Assembly: GCA_030761205.1 (NCBI GenBank)
Contig: JAULJL010000004.1
Coordinates: 37,296,172-37,360,171 of the forward strand
Source: Fremontodendron californicum
Lineage: Eukaryota; Streptophyta; Magnoliopsida; Malvales; Malvaceae
DNA: 64,000 nt
Reading direction: 5' to 3'
Positions within the stretch are counted from its first letter, which is position 1. Each line of letters starts with the position of its first letter. Made by a program: the position numbers and the translations under genes. The notes under the pieces were generated by a model that had not been told where the DNA came from, made no database searches, and saw nothing but the letters and a program-made list of their open reading frames with translations. This document shows positions 14,230 to 26,173 of this stretch, one piece after another.

Positions 14230-14545
14230 GCTCTCTTATGCTGAGCTTAAAATAGGTTATATTATATATAAGTATGATAAAATTACATATAAATATGATA
14301 AATTACATATATACATGACAAATTACATATAAAATATGAAAAATTACATATAACATGATAATTACATATAAACATGATAAATTACATATATACATGACAT
14401 ATTTATCATATTTATATATAATTTTTTAAATAGTGTAATTTTTTTCTACATATGTAATTTTATTTTTACATATAAACACAATAAAAATTATATATAAATA
14501 TGATAAATTATATATATAATAAAACTTACGAAAAACTCATATAAG
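14230..14545. repeat. Tandem array of AAATTACATAT-based units (about 20 bp)
   Basis: There are about a dozen degenerate repeats of the type GATAAATTACATATA, spaced roughly 16-22 bases. The core AATTACATAT is the same as that of the large satellite at 41937-43680, so the two arrays probably share an origin. Flanks (GGGTAAGCTCTC on the left) also resemble the GGTAAGCTCC of the Pack-MULE ends, which suggests a decayed relative of that element. No gene lies between here and 15470. Confidence 0.55.
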
Positions 14546-15470
14546 TAGTTTTCGTTATAATTTTTCACATGATTGAGTTTGAGCCTCAGCTGCCCATCAA
14601 TTGTCAAAAATCTTCGACATCAATAATAGTCAATAGCTTTCATCATTTCCAGCATTATTGGAGCTACAGTCACATTCGGTGAATGGAATAGGACTGCAGG
14701 AAATCTTCCCAGAGTATTTAACCTACTGTAAATTTGGATATGCATATTATGTTTTATATTTTTTTTATATCAATCATATAAATATAAATATAAATTATTA
14801 AAAATATTATGTTTTATATTTGTATTGTATTTATATTATATTTTTGTATTATTTTTAAAATTATTAGATTTGCATTATCCAACGATTATAAGATTATTAT
14901 TATTTGGGTTTTATTAACAAATATTATGAAGACGTTTTGTTAAGATTATTGTTAAAAGTGGAGCATGCAATTTTACTAAGCAATTATATATTTGGCACTT
15001 GAATTAATTGTCAACATGATCATTTTGAATTAATTTATTTTTATTTGATTTTAAGAAAAGAATCATGCTCATTTTCTTCCTCCGAAATACAAGTCAAAAG
15101 ATTAATTAAGAGTTTGAAACAACAGTTATATATATTTTTGTTAATGAATGATTAAAGATACACTTTTTAAGTTTTCTAACAGAAAATATGTATTTATTTT
15201 TAATTTAAATACACTTGCATTCAATTTTGAACCAAGTTAACTTTTTTTTTTTTATTATTATCAATTAATTATTATTTTTATATAACTTTAAAAAGAGAAA
15301 ATATAAAAAAAAATAGATACAAGAAGAAAAAGCATATCATTTTATGCTAATATATAAATATAAGTAGCAAAATATATATTACATACAGCTTCTGCAAAAA
15401 CAAGAGAAACTAAAAAAAACCCCATAAACATGATAAGCCAGCTAAATCACAACCATCCATCCATCCTTCA

Positions 15471-16049
15471 TCAAGGATTCAACTGGGTCCTACCACGACT
15501 TTCACCAAGCCTATTAATCATATACAAAGCATTACTGGTAACTTTAGCAACATTTGTGATCTTCCTCTTCGCATCAGATTTCACCTTCCCATCAACTCCT
15601 TCAAACCCATCAAGACACGTGTCCTCATTCGTCAGAGCCGCACTCACCCATGTCTGCGCATTACTCATCTGAAACCCGAACGTTTCCCCTCTCAAGTGCT
15701 TCAACTCCCCTAGTGTCTTGCTCAACTCGTCCACCGACTCAGCTACCTGCTCCACGCAGTCACTCAGTGCAACTCGTTCCCTCTTGCTCTTCCCCTTCAC
15801 ACTCGTTGTCAAGTAGTTTGACACCTTCTGGGCACGGGACAGGCTGACTTTGACAGCAGCTTGGGCTAAGTCACGTGGGGTGTTGGCAGGGCCAGAGTAG
15901 GAAGAGAGGGTGCGAAGGCAGAGGCTTGGATAGCTTGCGTGGACACATGATGAACGGACCAGATCATGAGATGCACCGTGCTTTGATGCGGCGGCGGAGG
16001 AGAGGAAAAGGAGGAGGATTGTGAGAAGAAAGAAAGGGATCGCCTTCAT
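15471..16049 (-). CDS. Plant invertase/pectin methylesterase inhibitor (PMEI) family protein
   Basis: Intronless frame of 192 residues. Residues 1-22 are a signal peptide (MKAIPFFLLTILLLFLSSAA), so the protein is probably secreted to the cell wall. The mature part carries the family's cysteine pattern: a first pair in SSCVHASYPSLCLRTL, then LSDCVEQ and EDTCLDGF, with the usual four-helix-bundle spacing. Members block pectin methylesterases or acid invertases. Which enzyme this one binds cannot be told from sequence, and the 21-kDa protein-like subgroup is the closest style I recognise. Length is normal. The start is supported by the adjacent signal peptide and by a TATA box about 75 bases upstream. 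No neighbour is functionally linked. Confidence 0.9.
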   Translation of the reverse strand: MKAIPFFLLTILLLFLSSAAASKHGASHDLVRSSCVHASYPSLCLRTLSSYSGPANTPRDLAQAAVKVSLSRAQKVSNYLTTSVKGKSKRERVALSDCVEQVAESVDELSKTLGELKHLRGETFGFQMSNAQTWVSAALTNEDTCLDGFEGVDGKVKSDAKRKITNVAKVTSNALYMINRLGESRGRTQLNP

Positions 16050-16120
16050 TATTGAGTGCTGTTAATTAAGTGAGTGTTCAGAGTTAAAGTTTGGCGCTTT
16101 GGTTTGTTGGAGATCTGGAG

Positions 16121-16126
16121 TTTATA
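16121..16126 (-). promoter_or_regulatory. TATA box of the PMEI gene
   Basis: On the minus strand the sequence reads CGCTTATAAACTCC, a consensus TATAAA 72 bases upstream of the PMEI ATG. This leaves room for a short 5' UTR. It is a positional inference without transcript data. Confidence 0.65.
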
Positions 16127-17292
16127 AGCGAGAGTAACGTTGGGTTGAGTTAATGACTAAATGACCCTCAAGATTGTTTCAACTTACTTATATATAATGA
16201 CTATTTGTATATATGTGAAGGGTAGAGTTGGCAATCTGGAGATGAAAATTATTGAGAGTTAATGCAAATGCAAGAACAAGAAACAAGACGTCGGCAAATA
16301 AGTAATGGGAAATGTTATCTAGTGGTACGGGTATCGGGTTATGATTATATTTATAAAAAAATTGTAATTTTTTTTTTAATTTAATAAAAATAATATATTA
16401 AATCTAAAAAATTATTTAAAATTATAATTAAATAATATTTAATTGATATTTATAAACACTTTTTAATTAGATACAATAATTAATTAAAGACCACATCCAA
16501 CATTGCTATTTATTGGCCTCTGTACTCAATAAAGACGAGAGTTTCACTTCTACTCCCACCCACTGATATTCAAGTGGAATTCCAGTGTAATAGCAGTTCG
16601 ATAGTGGGCTAAAATCTTGGGTTTTTTTAGGTAAAATTTGTTATATTAATTAATATTAAGATGGCAGACAATCAAGATTAGCACCTTAATTTTTTTTTTT
16701 TAAGAACGTATATTTTTCATTTTCCTTAAAAACAAGAACACGAAAAGTTGATGATTGTGTTTAGTCGATGAGATCTTTTAAGGCTCGTCTCAATAATCTA
16801 GAGTTGAATCTTCATTTGATTTAGAATTGAGGAGAAAAAAGATGAGAGAATTGTTTCTATTGGATCAAAATTTGAAAACTGAACAATCTTAGTACGAAAA
16901 TTAGATGGATGGTTGAGAAATGTGAATAGTTTTTTGATCTCCAAAAGTCCATGAATGTGGAACTGATGCAGCCATGGGGCCTGACAAAAAAAAAAAAAAA
17001 AAATTATTGAATGTAATCTGATAAAGATAAAGCCCTCTAGGTCCCAAGCATATGAACTTTTTTGATGCTCTGTTTTGGCTCTGAAGCAGGGCATGTGCGA
17101 GACACAGTGTAGCAGGGGTTGCCATATGATATGACCTACCACCATGAAACAAATTATCGGATATTATTCATACCTGAGCGGATTTAGGTTCACCTAATTC
17201 AAAGACTTTCTTCAATCCATCTTTTGAATATCCAGAGACAAAATCAGCTGGCTCCTCTTAGGAAACAGTTTGCAATTATTTTTTATTATTAT

Positions 17293-18225
17293 TAGGGATA
17301 ATGTCATAAAAATTTATCAATTTTGTTAATGTGATACCCGTATTTTAAAATTTTTTAATTTGATACATAACGTTTTCACTCCGTTTGCTATTATAGTACC
17401 TGTCAGTAACATCGTTAAATATTGATGATGTGGCTTTTGTATTCAATAAAAACTTGACACGTGACACGATATAATGATGTCACGTGCATTACCAAAAAAA
17501 ATTCATTATTTAAATTTTAAAATTAAAATTATATTTTTTTTCTTTTACACGTGACACCACACAATGATGCCACGTGTAAAATAAAAAATATATTATTTTA
17601 ATTTTAAAAAATCTGTTTTTCTCTCCTTACCTTTTAATTTTAATAAATATTTTTAACAATAATTAAAATAATTTAATGTTTTAATATTTTTAATTTTTAA
17701 TAAATATTTTAAATAAAACAATAAAATTATTTTATTTTATTTTATATTTTGATTTTGTAATTTTTAAAAATAAATTTTTAAAAGATTTTTAAAAAAATTT
17801 CAGATATTATAATTTTTTTAACAAGTAATTTTAAAATATTTTATATTTTAAAAATAATTTTAGTTAAATATTTTATTTTTTTAATTTTTAAAATACATTT
17901 TTAATTTTTTAAAATTTTTTAAATATTTTTAATAAAATAACATATTTAATTTTTAAAAATATAATTTTAAAATTTTAAATATATTTTTTTTCTTTTTTGT
18001 TTTACAACAATTCAGATATTAATTTCTAAAAAATCAAGTGCTGTCACATGTAATTACTTGATTGATTAATATCACATCATAATCATCTATATTTAACGGT
18101 GTTAGGTCAAGATACCACATTGATACACGATTTGATAATACAGATACCACATTAAATATTTTTAAAATATATATATCATATTGACAATTTTGATAAATTT
18201 TAAAGACAATTCATGACATTATCCT
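17293..18225. mobile_element. Mutator-like MITE, 933 bp, with 9-bp target duplication
   Basis: The termini are inverted: TAGGGATAATGTCATAAA on the left and TTCATGACATTATCCT on the right. They are flanked by identical TATTATTAT copies at 17284-17292 and 18226-18234. Both arms carry matching phrases about tolerance to CACGTG-type words (GACACGTGACACGA and mirrored GCTGTCACATGT). The centre is AT-rich without a frame. Long inverted arms plus a 9-bp duplication point to a non-autonomous Mutator-like element. The duplicated sequence is low-complexity, so the 9-bp call is slightly weaker than it looks. Confidence 0.72.
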
Positions 18226-21200
18226 TATTATTATAATTCCAGCATGAAACATTGACCAATCAGCCCAAACCTGATTAAATGTCTTTAACCACATAACTAT
18301 AGTACAATGATTGCCAATTGGTACACTTCTTCACGAGGAAAGAAAAACCACAAATATGAATGTTTGATTAAGAAAGTGATTTATTAGTGGACCACTCTAA
18401 TCAATTAATATTTTACATGGCTTTATACCTATGTTACTCATATGATCACATTTTTTTTTTAAGTATTCATATCTAATATTTGTGTAACACATATTCGGAC
18501 ATGAATTTAAGATATAATTCTTTAAATATATGATTTTTTTTATAAAAAAATAAATATATATGAATTAATATATTTGTAACACTTGCATTTAATTCAAAGA
18601 ATCTTAGTTCTTGTCACTTGTTTCGTATTCAAAGAATTCCTGGCTGAGATTAATGTCAGGTGTTCTCAATAGATGCATAAATTAATAGGCAAATGAGCAT
18701 GTTGACACACATACATTTAATTCATTTGAGTAGAGTAGAGTGTTTAGCTAAATCGCTCTATTAATCTGATATTGATATGTCTACATAAATAACAAGATGT
18801 AATATATGGCTAGACATAAGAAAGTAAAGAAATAGTTTGTATTTTTTTGTTCACATCATTAATCACACTATCCTATTCCACCCAACACGAGTTGGGCAAT
18901 CTCTGGTTTATATATTGGAATTAATTGGGACACGTTGCCGTGCAATTTTGGATGGAACATTTTGTCCATGTGAAGCTGAGTTGCAATCCGTGAACCAGAG
19001 TGTGGGAATTGGCAATGGTGGGGTTTGGATCACAGCACAAATTGGGCCCTTTACCATTAAATTGGGTGGTCCGGCTTCCATCTAAAAGGTCACATTTTAT
19101 AGTTGGGACCTTAAATCTATATTGTTCAGAATATATATATATTTTTTGAAATATTTGTGTTCATGTTCATTGTATATCCGGATATGAATATGAGGATATG
19201 ACTCTTCAAAAACTCTCCAAATACATGAAAAAACTTTAAAAAAATTGAACATACCCGTGTCGGACACATACCCATATCTGATATTTACACTTGAATCCGA
19301 GTAACATAACCTTAAACCGCTCATTTCATCGAGCTTCTCTATCCGGCCAAAGGAAAACCCGGCAATATTCTGCTTTGTGGTCAAGGAATCCTTTATCCTG
19401 GAGTGCCTATCACTGTGTCAGGCCATTTTCATTTTTGATCAGTTTTTTTCTACCTCGTAAAACTGTACGGTGCATCATCTTCCACTCCCAGCACGACAGA
19501 TTCTATCTTTAGCTTCGGAAAGCTAGCAACATTTTCCTGCTACTGGGAGAGAGCTTATGCTTTGTTTGTTAATATCACTTTCACAACCCAGTTTTTACTT
19601 CGGGGGATGTTTCTACTTTCTACTTTTTCCTCTTCAGAGAACAAAAGGAAAGACGATATATACTTCTTTTTTGGTCTGTCATTGATGCAGGTTCGTTCCA
19701 TAACAGACTGAATTTTTCATTGTTAAACTAAATTTTACTAATTCCATGCTAATCCCTGTCGTGGAAATTAGCAACAGAACAATGTCACATATGACCTATC
19801 TACCAGTCATAAAACTAATAGAATAATTGATAATCCAGAATGGTGTTCAATAATTATCCATATAATTGCAAAATTGCAAAATTTCAAAATTCAGGATCAT
19901 GTGATGGGAAAGTACTTGAATCATTTATCGTCTTATATTTAAGTTGAATTTCTTCATTTACTACAATTACTTTTAAATTGAATGTTTAAGATGATATTAA
20001 AAACAGATTTCAATCTTTGGATTTGTGGATTATGAGTCCACCACGCTTCCACTGTGTTATCCCACATAATTTATTAAATTTTAAATTGTTTATGATCTTA
20101 TATTCAAATTTAATCTTTTCATTTACTATCAATAATTTTAATTTTAAGTTCGTGACTCTTAGAAGAGCATATTACTTTTTCGGAATAGAAATAGAATAGG
20201 CCGCTTTGGAGGCATTAGGCTCATGGCTGCTGTTTTCTGAGTATTTATGGTGGGGTCGATCAAGCCAACAAATGTACGACCTCTTAACTGGAATCCATTC
20301 CTGATTTGTTTCTTCATGGAAAGTTAAAAAGCACATATTGGGATCTTACATTTGATCAGGTGGCAATGTGGCATGCACATGGGATGTGAAATAACAGATA
20401 AAGAGTTACAAATTTATAACACTGATGAAAGAACAGATTGCTCATTCAAGTTAATATTGTGGCATGGATGAGCATCTGACAAATTGAAAGCCTTTCATTT
20501 GCTTCCATAAAAGGTTTAATCAGATCGATCGAAGTCAAAACCATTCCCTTTGCTTGCAGATCTAATCTGATAGAAGATAACTGTGGAAACTGAAAATGGT
20601 GATATGTATGTCACATATTCATCAGATGCTGATTCCCCAATGGTTTGTCCCCAATTTGGCTATAAATGGATAATGTTATATAAGGAACTAACTTATAATT
20701 TAAATTACTTCATTCATTTCTGTTTTAACCCCATTTTTTTTTTTGTCATGTATCTAATTTCATATTGTTTCCATACTTCTATAGCTTTTTCTTCTTAAAT
20801 GAAAAGATATGTTATAACATGTCTTCTCTTTTTTCATATTATAATGAGAGCAATATTTGCCTATTTATATACTTTTACCAGTAATTTGTTTGATTGTTGG
20901 TAATGGGGTGCAATCCAATCATTAATTTCTGTGACTGTTATATTAATATTATTTTTGAAATAATGCACGTCCTCTTACTCATAAGAACGAATATTTTTAA
21001 AGTATATTTTAAGATTAATTAATATATTATTTATAATAGTAATATTATATTAAATACAGTAGTTGATAATTTTATTTATTTTTTTTAATATTTATTAAAA
21101 AATATTATTATATATAATAATTTTTAAAAATATATTTAACGCCAAAATCCAAAAAAATAATTAGATGCCAACAAATAATAACTCTACATAAATATCCTCT

Positions 21201-22998
21201 GGGATTACTCAACCTTTAAATCACACTGAATTTTAAGTGTTGAGAAATGAAAAGTGAAATCCAGATATGGTGTGATAATAATTAATTATTGCAAACACAC
21301 AATATTCAATGTAAAAACTAAAAACCTGCTTTTCGGTTTTAATTTCATATTACATTAGACTATTAGTATATTGTTAGAAAATGTTGGGATTATCGACCCT
21401 TGGTTTTGCTTTATTGTCTAACCAAGAAGGATGTAGGGCAAACTATAGGCAGTATTTCCCCTTCTACTAGGTTATCAACAGGCATATATATATATATATT
21501 GTCTTATATATAATTATTATATGAATTTTGTTAACAAGTGTCTAAGAGTATTATTTAAAATTATTAAATATAACAATATTTTTTATCAATGAACTAAAAA
21601 TAATGAATAAAATTTTTAATTTTTACATTTGATATAATATTATTATTATAAATAACATATTAACTAAGTAAAAAAATACTTTAAAAGCATTCGTTAATAA
21701 AACTCTTAGTACTAATTAATTTATAACTCACGAGACATATCTTTTAAGTTGCATGTACGAAACTTCTTGATTTTTGATTTTTTGTCGCACCCCAGTATTA
21801 CCTACTCCAACTAATTTAGTTTTAATTTGGCTATTCGAAGAGAATTAATTAATCTTTAATATGATCGTAATCAAGTAATCAACTCTCATAATTTAAATAA
21901 ACTAGTAATTTAGAGTTTTATAGTCTAGGCCCTAGGGATGGAGCGCAAAATTATTGTGTAAATTAATTTGTATAAATTTCAATTATTTTCGTCTGCAATC
22001 AGCCTTGTCATTGTGCTTTTAAATGCCACGTATTTTATAGTTCTTCCCCTCTTTATTTTTTCTTTTAACAAATAAAAAAAGCCAAAAACCCTTTGGATAG
22101 GCGATGGGTCATCGAGATTCTAGAGCTTAAGAAAAGCCAAGCAATGAACCAATCCATATTTGACATTAAAAATTGCTCATCGTACAAGCCGCCAATGATA
22201 TAATAAGAAGATGGGCTCTCGATCGACAATTTTGTTTTTTCGTGTGTTTCCCGGACGAAAGGGCTTCTGAGTTCTGCCTTTTGAGTTCTGAGCTATTTGT
22301 CTAGCCTTCACTTTCGCCTTTGAGACTGAACTCCCTTATCTTTCCCAGTCCTAAAGTCTAAACTAACAAGATCACTAAACTATAGTAGTAACAAAAATAA
22401 GAAGCCTAAAATCAGTTTCCTTTCGCTTATTAATCGACTGTTATATTGCTTTGGTTTGGAGTGAATACGTATTTGACATGAATATGTATATTTAATATTA
22501 TTTTATTTTTTAAAAAATTTTCATATATTTGAAAGATTATATTTTTTTATCATATTCGAATATGTGTAGAATACAAATATTTTATAAAAAAATTCAAATA
22601 TGTGTTGAATATAAATATTAAAAAATAAATAAATCCAGACAATATAAATTGGTTGTGATGACCAAAACTTCCAAAACATGCCATTTTCAAGTCATAAAGA
22701 AGATGAAACTGCATACCATTTCAAGTCACAAATTAACCAAAAACAAGAACTACCTAAATAAGTATGCAAATAAGAGCATGAAATTTAAGGTAACCTTAAA
22801 AGCATTTGCTTTGGTTTTTCAATGGTTGTTCCATCCAACAAATATATTTACATTTACATGTTTCCACAACCTTGAACCAAAAGTCATTAATTACGACAAC
22901 AAAAAAAGGAAAGAAGAAAACCATTATACCAAACTAAATTAAATTCCTAAAAAGCACCAACTACCATTACAGCACAGATTGAGCTGTACCTTCCTCTC
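18226..22998. other. Gene-free DNA
   Basis: Several frames of 60-95 codons occur (for example around 18837-19085 and 19291-19512), but none has a recognisable domain, composition or splice context. A (TA)n microsatellite lies at about 21485-21500. The block 18600-20600 is less AT-rich than its surroundings and may hold remnants of a gene or element that I cannot identify. Confidence 0.4.
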
Positions 22999-23565
22999 CT
23001 AACATGATTCATCCCATAACCTAACAACGTTGCCGTTTATCGCCGTCAAATCCTGATAACGATACCACCCTGTTTCCCCTTTTCTCAAGCTCAACAGCCT
23101 TTCCCAACTCTCCCACCACTCCCCGCAACTCCCTTCCTTACAATAGCCTCCACCGTTACTCCATTCCGTCACCGCCATTTCACCGTCGACGTCACTCTCT
23201 CCTCCATCATCCTCGTAATAAACAGTCAACTTGGACTTCCCTCCTTTCGTGCCTCCATCATTGCAAACTAGCTGCGAAGCACTCATTTCCGTAACGGAAG
23301 CTGGAGCTGAAAACAAAGCTGAAGGGGTCGGCTTTTCTTCAGCCTCGGGAATTGGTCGATCAATAATGGACGTCGACGGCTTTTGGTCAAGACTTTTAAC
23401 GGAACATGATGAGGTGGCGGCGGCGGCGGCTCTGATCCTCCAAAAACTAACCGCAGCCGTGATAACAGCGACCCACGTCCATAGATTATTAACAATCGTG
23501 AAAATCCCAAAACTTACATAGTTAAATGCTAAAGCTTCGAGATGAGAATCCAACAACTGGTTCAT
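22999..23565 (-). CDS. Uncharacterised single-span membrane protein, 188 residues
   Basis: I do not recognise a named function. The intronless frame begins MNQLLDSHLEALAFNYVSFG. A hydrophobic segment at about residues 17-43 (IFTIVNNLWTWVAVITAA within it) looks like one transmembrane helix. A low-complexity alanine/serine/proline linker follows, then an acidic patch (YYEDDGGESDVDGEM, about 115-130), then a tryptophan-rich C-terminal block (EWWESWERLLSLRKGETGW). Codon use is GC-rich compared with flanking DNA, and opposite-strand frames are shadows of it. Short plant proteins with an N-terminal helix and a conserved WxSWxRLLxL-type C-terminus are common as hypothetical proteins, and I place it there by style only. 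The coding call is firm; the role is unknown. Confidence 0.75.
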   Translation of the reverse strand: MNQLLDSHLEALAFNYVSFGIFTIVNNLWTWVAVITAAVSFWRIRAAAAATSSCSVKSLDQKPSTSIIDRPIPEAEEKPTPSALFSAPASVTEMSASQLVCNDGGTKGGKSKLTVYYEDDGGESDVDGEMAVTEWSNGGGYCKEGSCGEWWESWERLLSLRKGETGWYRYQDLTAINGNVVRLWDESC

Positions 23566-24160
23566 TTTTTTTGTTGTGGGTTTCTCCTTCTCTAGAACTC
23601 ACTCAGCTGTCTGAAGATTTTCTAGTTTTGATTCTATTTCTATCGGTTGTAAGAGAAACAATCCCAGGTCTATAAATGGTAAGGGTTTGGAATAGGATAG
23701 AGAAATGTGAGCCGTTGGATGGGCAAGTTGAGGGCAGGATCTTGATCGAGATGCTGAGAATCGAGAGCTAAGATGCTAATATGCTAAGGTAGATCCAATT
23801 AACTATACCCATTTTTTGGCTAATTTTTAAAGTGTGACACGTGTGATTTAATGAGGCCGAGAGTAAGCAGAATCTATTGGTCCCTTGTCCTTCTCTAGAT
23901 GCTGACTATTGGTCTATATTTCTATTGCAGCAGCAGAATCTATAAGGCCGAGAGTAAGAGAGAGAGAGGACGTGACTGTAGGATGACGGTAACACACGTG
24001 GTGACAGATAAATGGTCTGTTAAAGAATTCCCTGCGTCACGTTTACATTGCTTAATTGCTTTTGTTTTTTTATTTTACTGCCTTCTGTAAATGTGTGGAT
24101 GAGGTATATTAGCATCAATGGAACTTCACATGGAATCTCGTTTGATGAGTCAAAAACTCC

Positions 24161-24544
24161 AAAATCCTAGTGCAGTCGAAGGAGGGCCCAAAACTTTAGA
24201 AAAATAATTAAGAGACTCAATTGTTAGGTAAGCTTGTACATCAAACTCAAATAAATAAAAATAGTTGTGAGTAATATTGGTTCAATCTTGTGGGGGAGAA
24301 ATGAATGCTAATTAAAGGGGCATAGCTGGAATGGACCTATAAATAGTTTGCCTTGATCTGAGTTTGTGTGCCTCTGCCTAACACTTAACAGTAACAGACA
24401 GAGACAGGTAAAGGTTACATTGCAAATTTTGCAAGTGGGGAGGGAGCATCATGAGCCACATGAAGTACTCGAAACAGCTTGACAGCAATGTAGTAACTCA
24501 GAAGAAACCAGAACAATATGGACAACTATTTTATTTTATTTTAT
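24161..24544 (+). repeat. Segmental duplication, first block of copy A (partner 52961-53344)
   Basis: Starting at AAAATCCTAGTGCAGTCGAA this block is almost base-for-base the same as 52961-53344. From about 24245 to 24544 I count only a handful of differences. Homology stops in both copies at a TTTTATTTTATTTTA run, after which copy A has about 1.2 kb not found in copy B. The block includes a TATA-like box and a short open frame described separately. Confidence 0.85.
24338..24345 (+). promoter_or_regulatory. TATA box upstream of a short conserved frame (copy A)
   Basis: TATAAATA lies in the context GGACCTATAAATAGTT, 113 bases before an ATG at 24451. That ATG opens a frame beginning MSHMKYSKQLDSNVV that runs into AT-rich DNA. 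A possible splice donor (ACAG|GTAAAG) lies between them. The same arrangement is kept at 53140-53253. It looks like the promoter and first exon of a truncated gene; I do not recognise the peptide. Confidence 0.4.
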
Positions 24545-26173
24545 TGGATATATATATATATTTTTTTTTCTTTCTTTCTTTCTTTATTTATTAAAAGATA
24601 GGAAAGTTTTATTTTTCATTATTTTTTAAGTACTTATACCAATTAAAATATATATGGGAAACAGAAATAATTACAGCGCCTTGGCTCCCCCTTAATTTTT
24701 TAAAGATTTTTTTATATAAGGGTAAATTATGTTTAGCACCCTCCAAATTTTATTTGGCTATCAATTTGGTCCTCCTTAAATTTTTAAAATTTTCAAAATA
24801 AAATAAAATCATATTTGGTCCCTCCAAATTTTGTTTGACTCCTTCAATTTGCCCCCTATTTGTAGAATTTATTTGATATAATAAATTTGGTAACATTTTT
24901 AGTTTATATCTCATTCATTATTATTAGCTTAATTCTCTCTATTTACCTTTTCAATCAATTAAATAGATGCATTAACATTAATTATTTTGTTTAATATTTT
25001 TCATTTGATGCTCATAAGAGAAAAATAAATTAAAAAATTAAACAATTATAATATATAATACGAATTGTGCATTTAAATTATTTTGCCTTTTCTAAATATA
25101 TGTAATCTTATGATTTTCTTTTATAATATGAAATAATTTTATGCATATTTTAATTAGACAATAATTTTTTTTGACGTTGAGACTTTATTTCTTATTAAAT
25201 TTTTTTTCATATACAACATGAATTATAATATTTAAAAAATTATTTCATTATAAAGAATTTGTATATTGTTAGTAAATTTAATGTCATATATAATATTTAA
25301 ATTTAATAATTTTATACTAGAGTTTTTCATGGACTGGGTCGAGTTAGACTCACATAGCAAAATCTTTTACTTATTCAAGGCCCGGCCCTATTCGAGTCGA
25401 CAAATAACCCTATCCTTAGACAGGTTTATTTCATACATGATTTTTATTTTTATGTTAAATCTTTATATGTATATTCCCCTTGTACCTGCTCTTCGACCGG
25501 GCCTGGATAGGGTTTTTCGTGATCCGGGCTGACTCAGATCACTGTTTAAATAAAAATAAAATATTTTTTATTTAAATTTAATTATAAAATATATAAATAT
25601 TAATTTAAAAATAATTTTTTAATATTAAATAAATAGTGAAACGGGCCAACGGGTCGGTCCGAGTTCGGCCTGGATCAGGCTTGGGTAAGGTTGAAAAAAA
25701 TCAAGGCCACGCTTCAGTTAGTAAATCTAATTTCACCCCCTCGTCAATATTTCTAGCTTCGTCCTTGATGTTTTTTAAGACAAGAGATAGAGTTGGTGAG
25801 CTTAGGGACGCATTCCAATGTTTGATGCAGTATTTAAATGAAAAATCTTTGAAAGAGGCAGAAAAAATGTAAAATAGAATATCAATTGGTTTTAAAAAAT
25901 TTATTTGGATCAACATTTATTTATCTTTAAATATTAATATTTGATTGCTGAATTTTTTGAATTTGACAAGTATAAAATAAACATGTGCTGGAAGAAAAGA
26001 TGTAAGATGCCCTATATGTAGAGAGCGGGAAGCTCTAAACGTAACAAAGGTCCAAAGAAAAAAAAAAAAGAATTGAAATTTGAAAATGAGGAGTGGAACT
26101 ACATTTGTACACCACATAATGCTCGAAAGTCGAACATGCAAGTGTTTTTGGTCGTAATAATATAATATAATGA
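24545..26173. other. Copy-A-specific DNA and a second homologous block
   Basis: Positions 24545 to about 25765 have no counterpart in copy B. They include a (TA)n/(TTTC)n tract and a GC-richer stretch at 25325-25690 that resembles small hAT-like repeats, with words such as GGCCCGGCCC and GGGCCAACGGG. From about 25766 to 26173 homology returns to 53385-53442 and then 57061-57403, with the TRIM of copy B sitting in the gap. No gene is supported. Confidence 0.55.

Noticed and set aside
18837..19085. 82-codon frame in the 18-23-kb gap
   Set aside because: No family resemblance or splice context; could not be supported.
23670..23676. TATA box for the membrane-protein gene at 22999-23565
   Set aside because: TATAAATG reads as a TATA box only on the plus strand. 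The minus-strand reading TTTATAG is weak.
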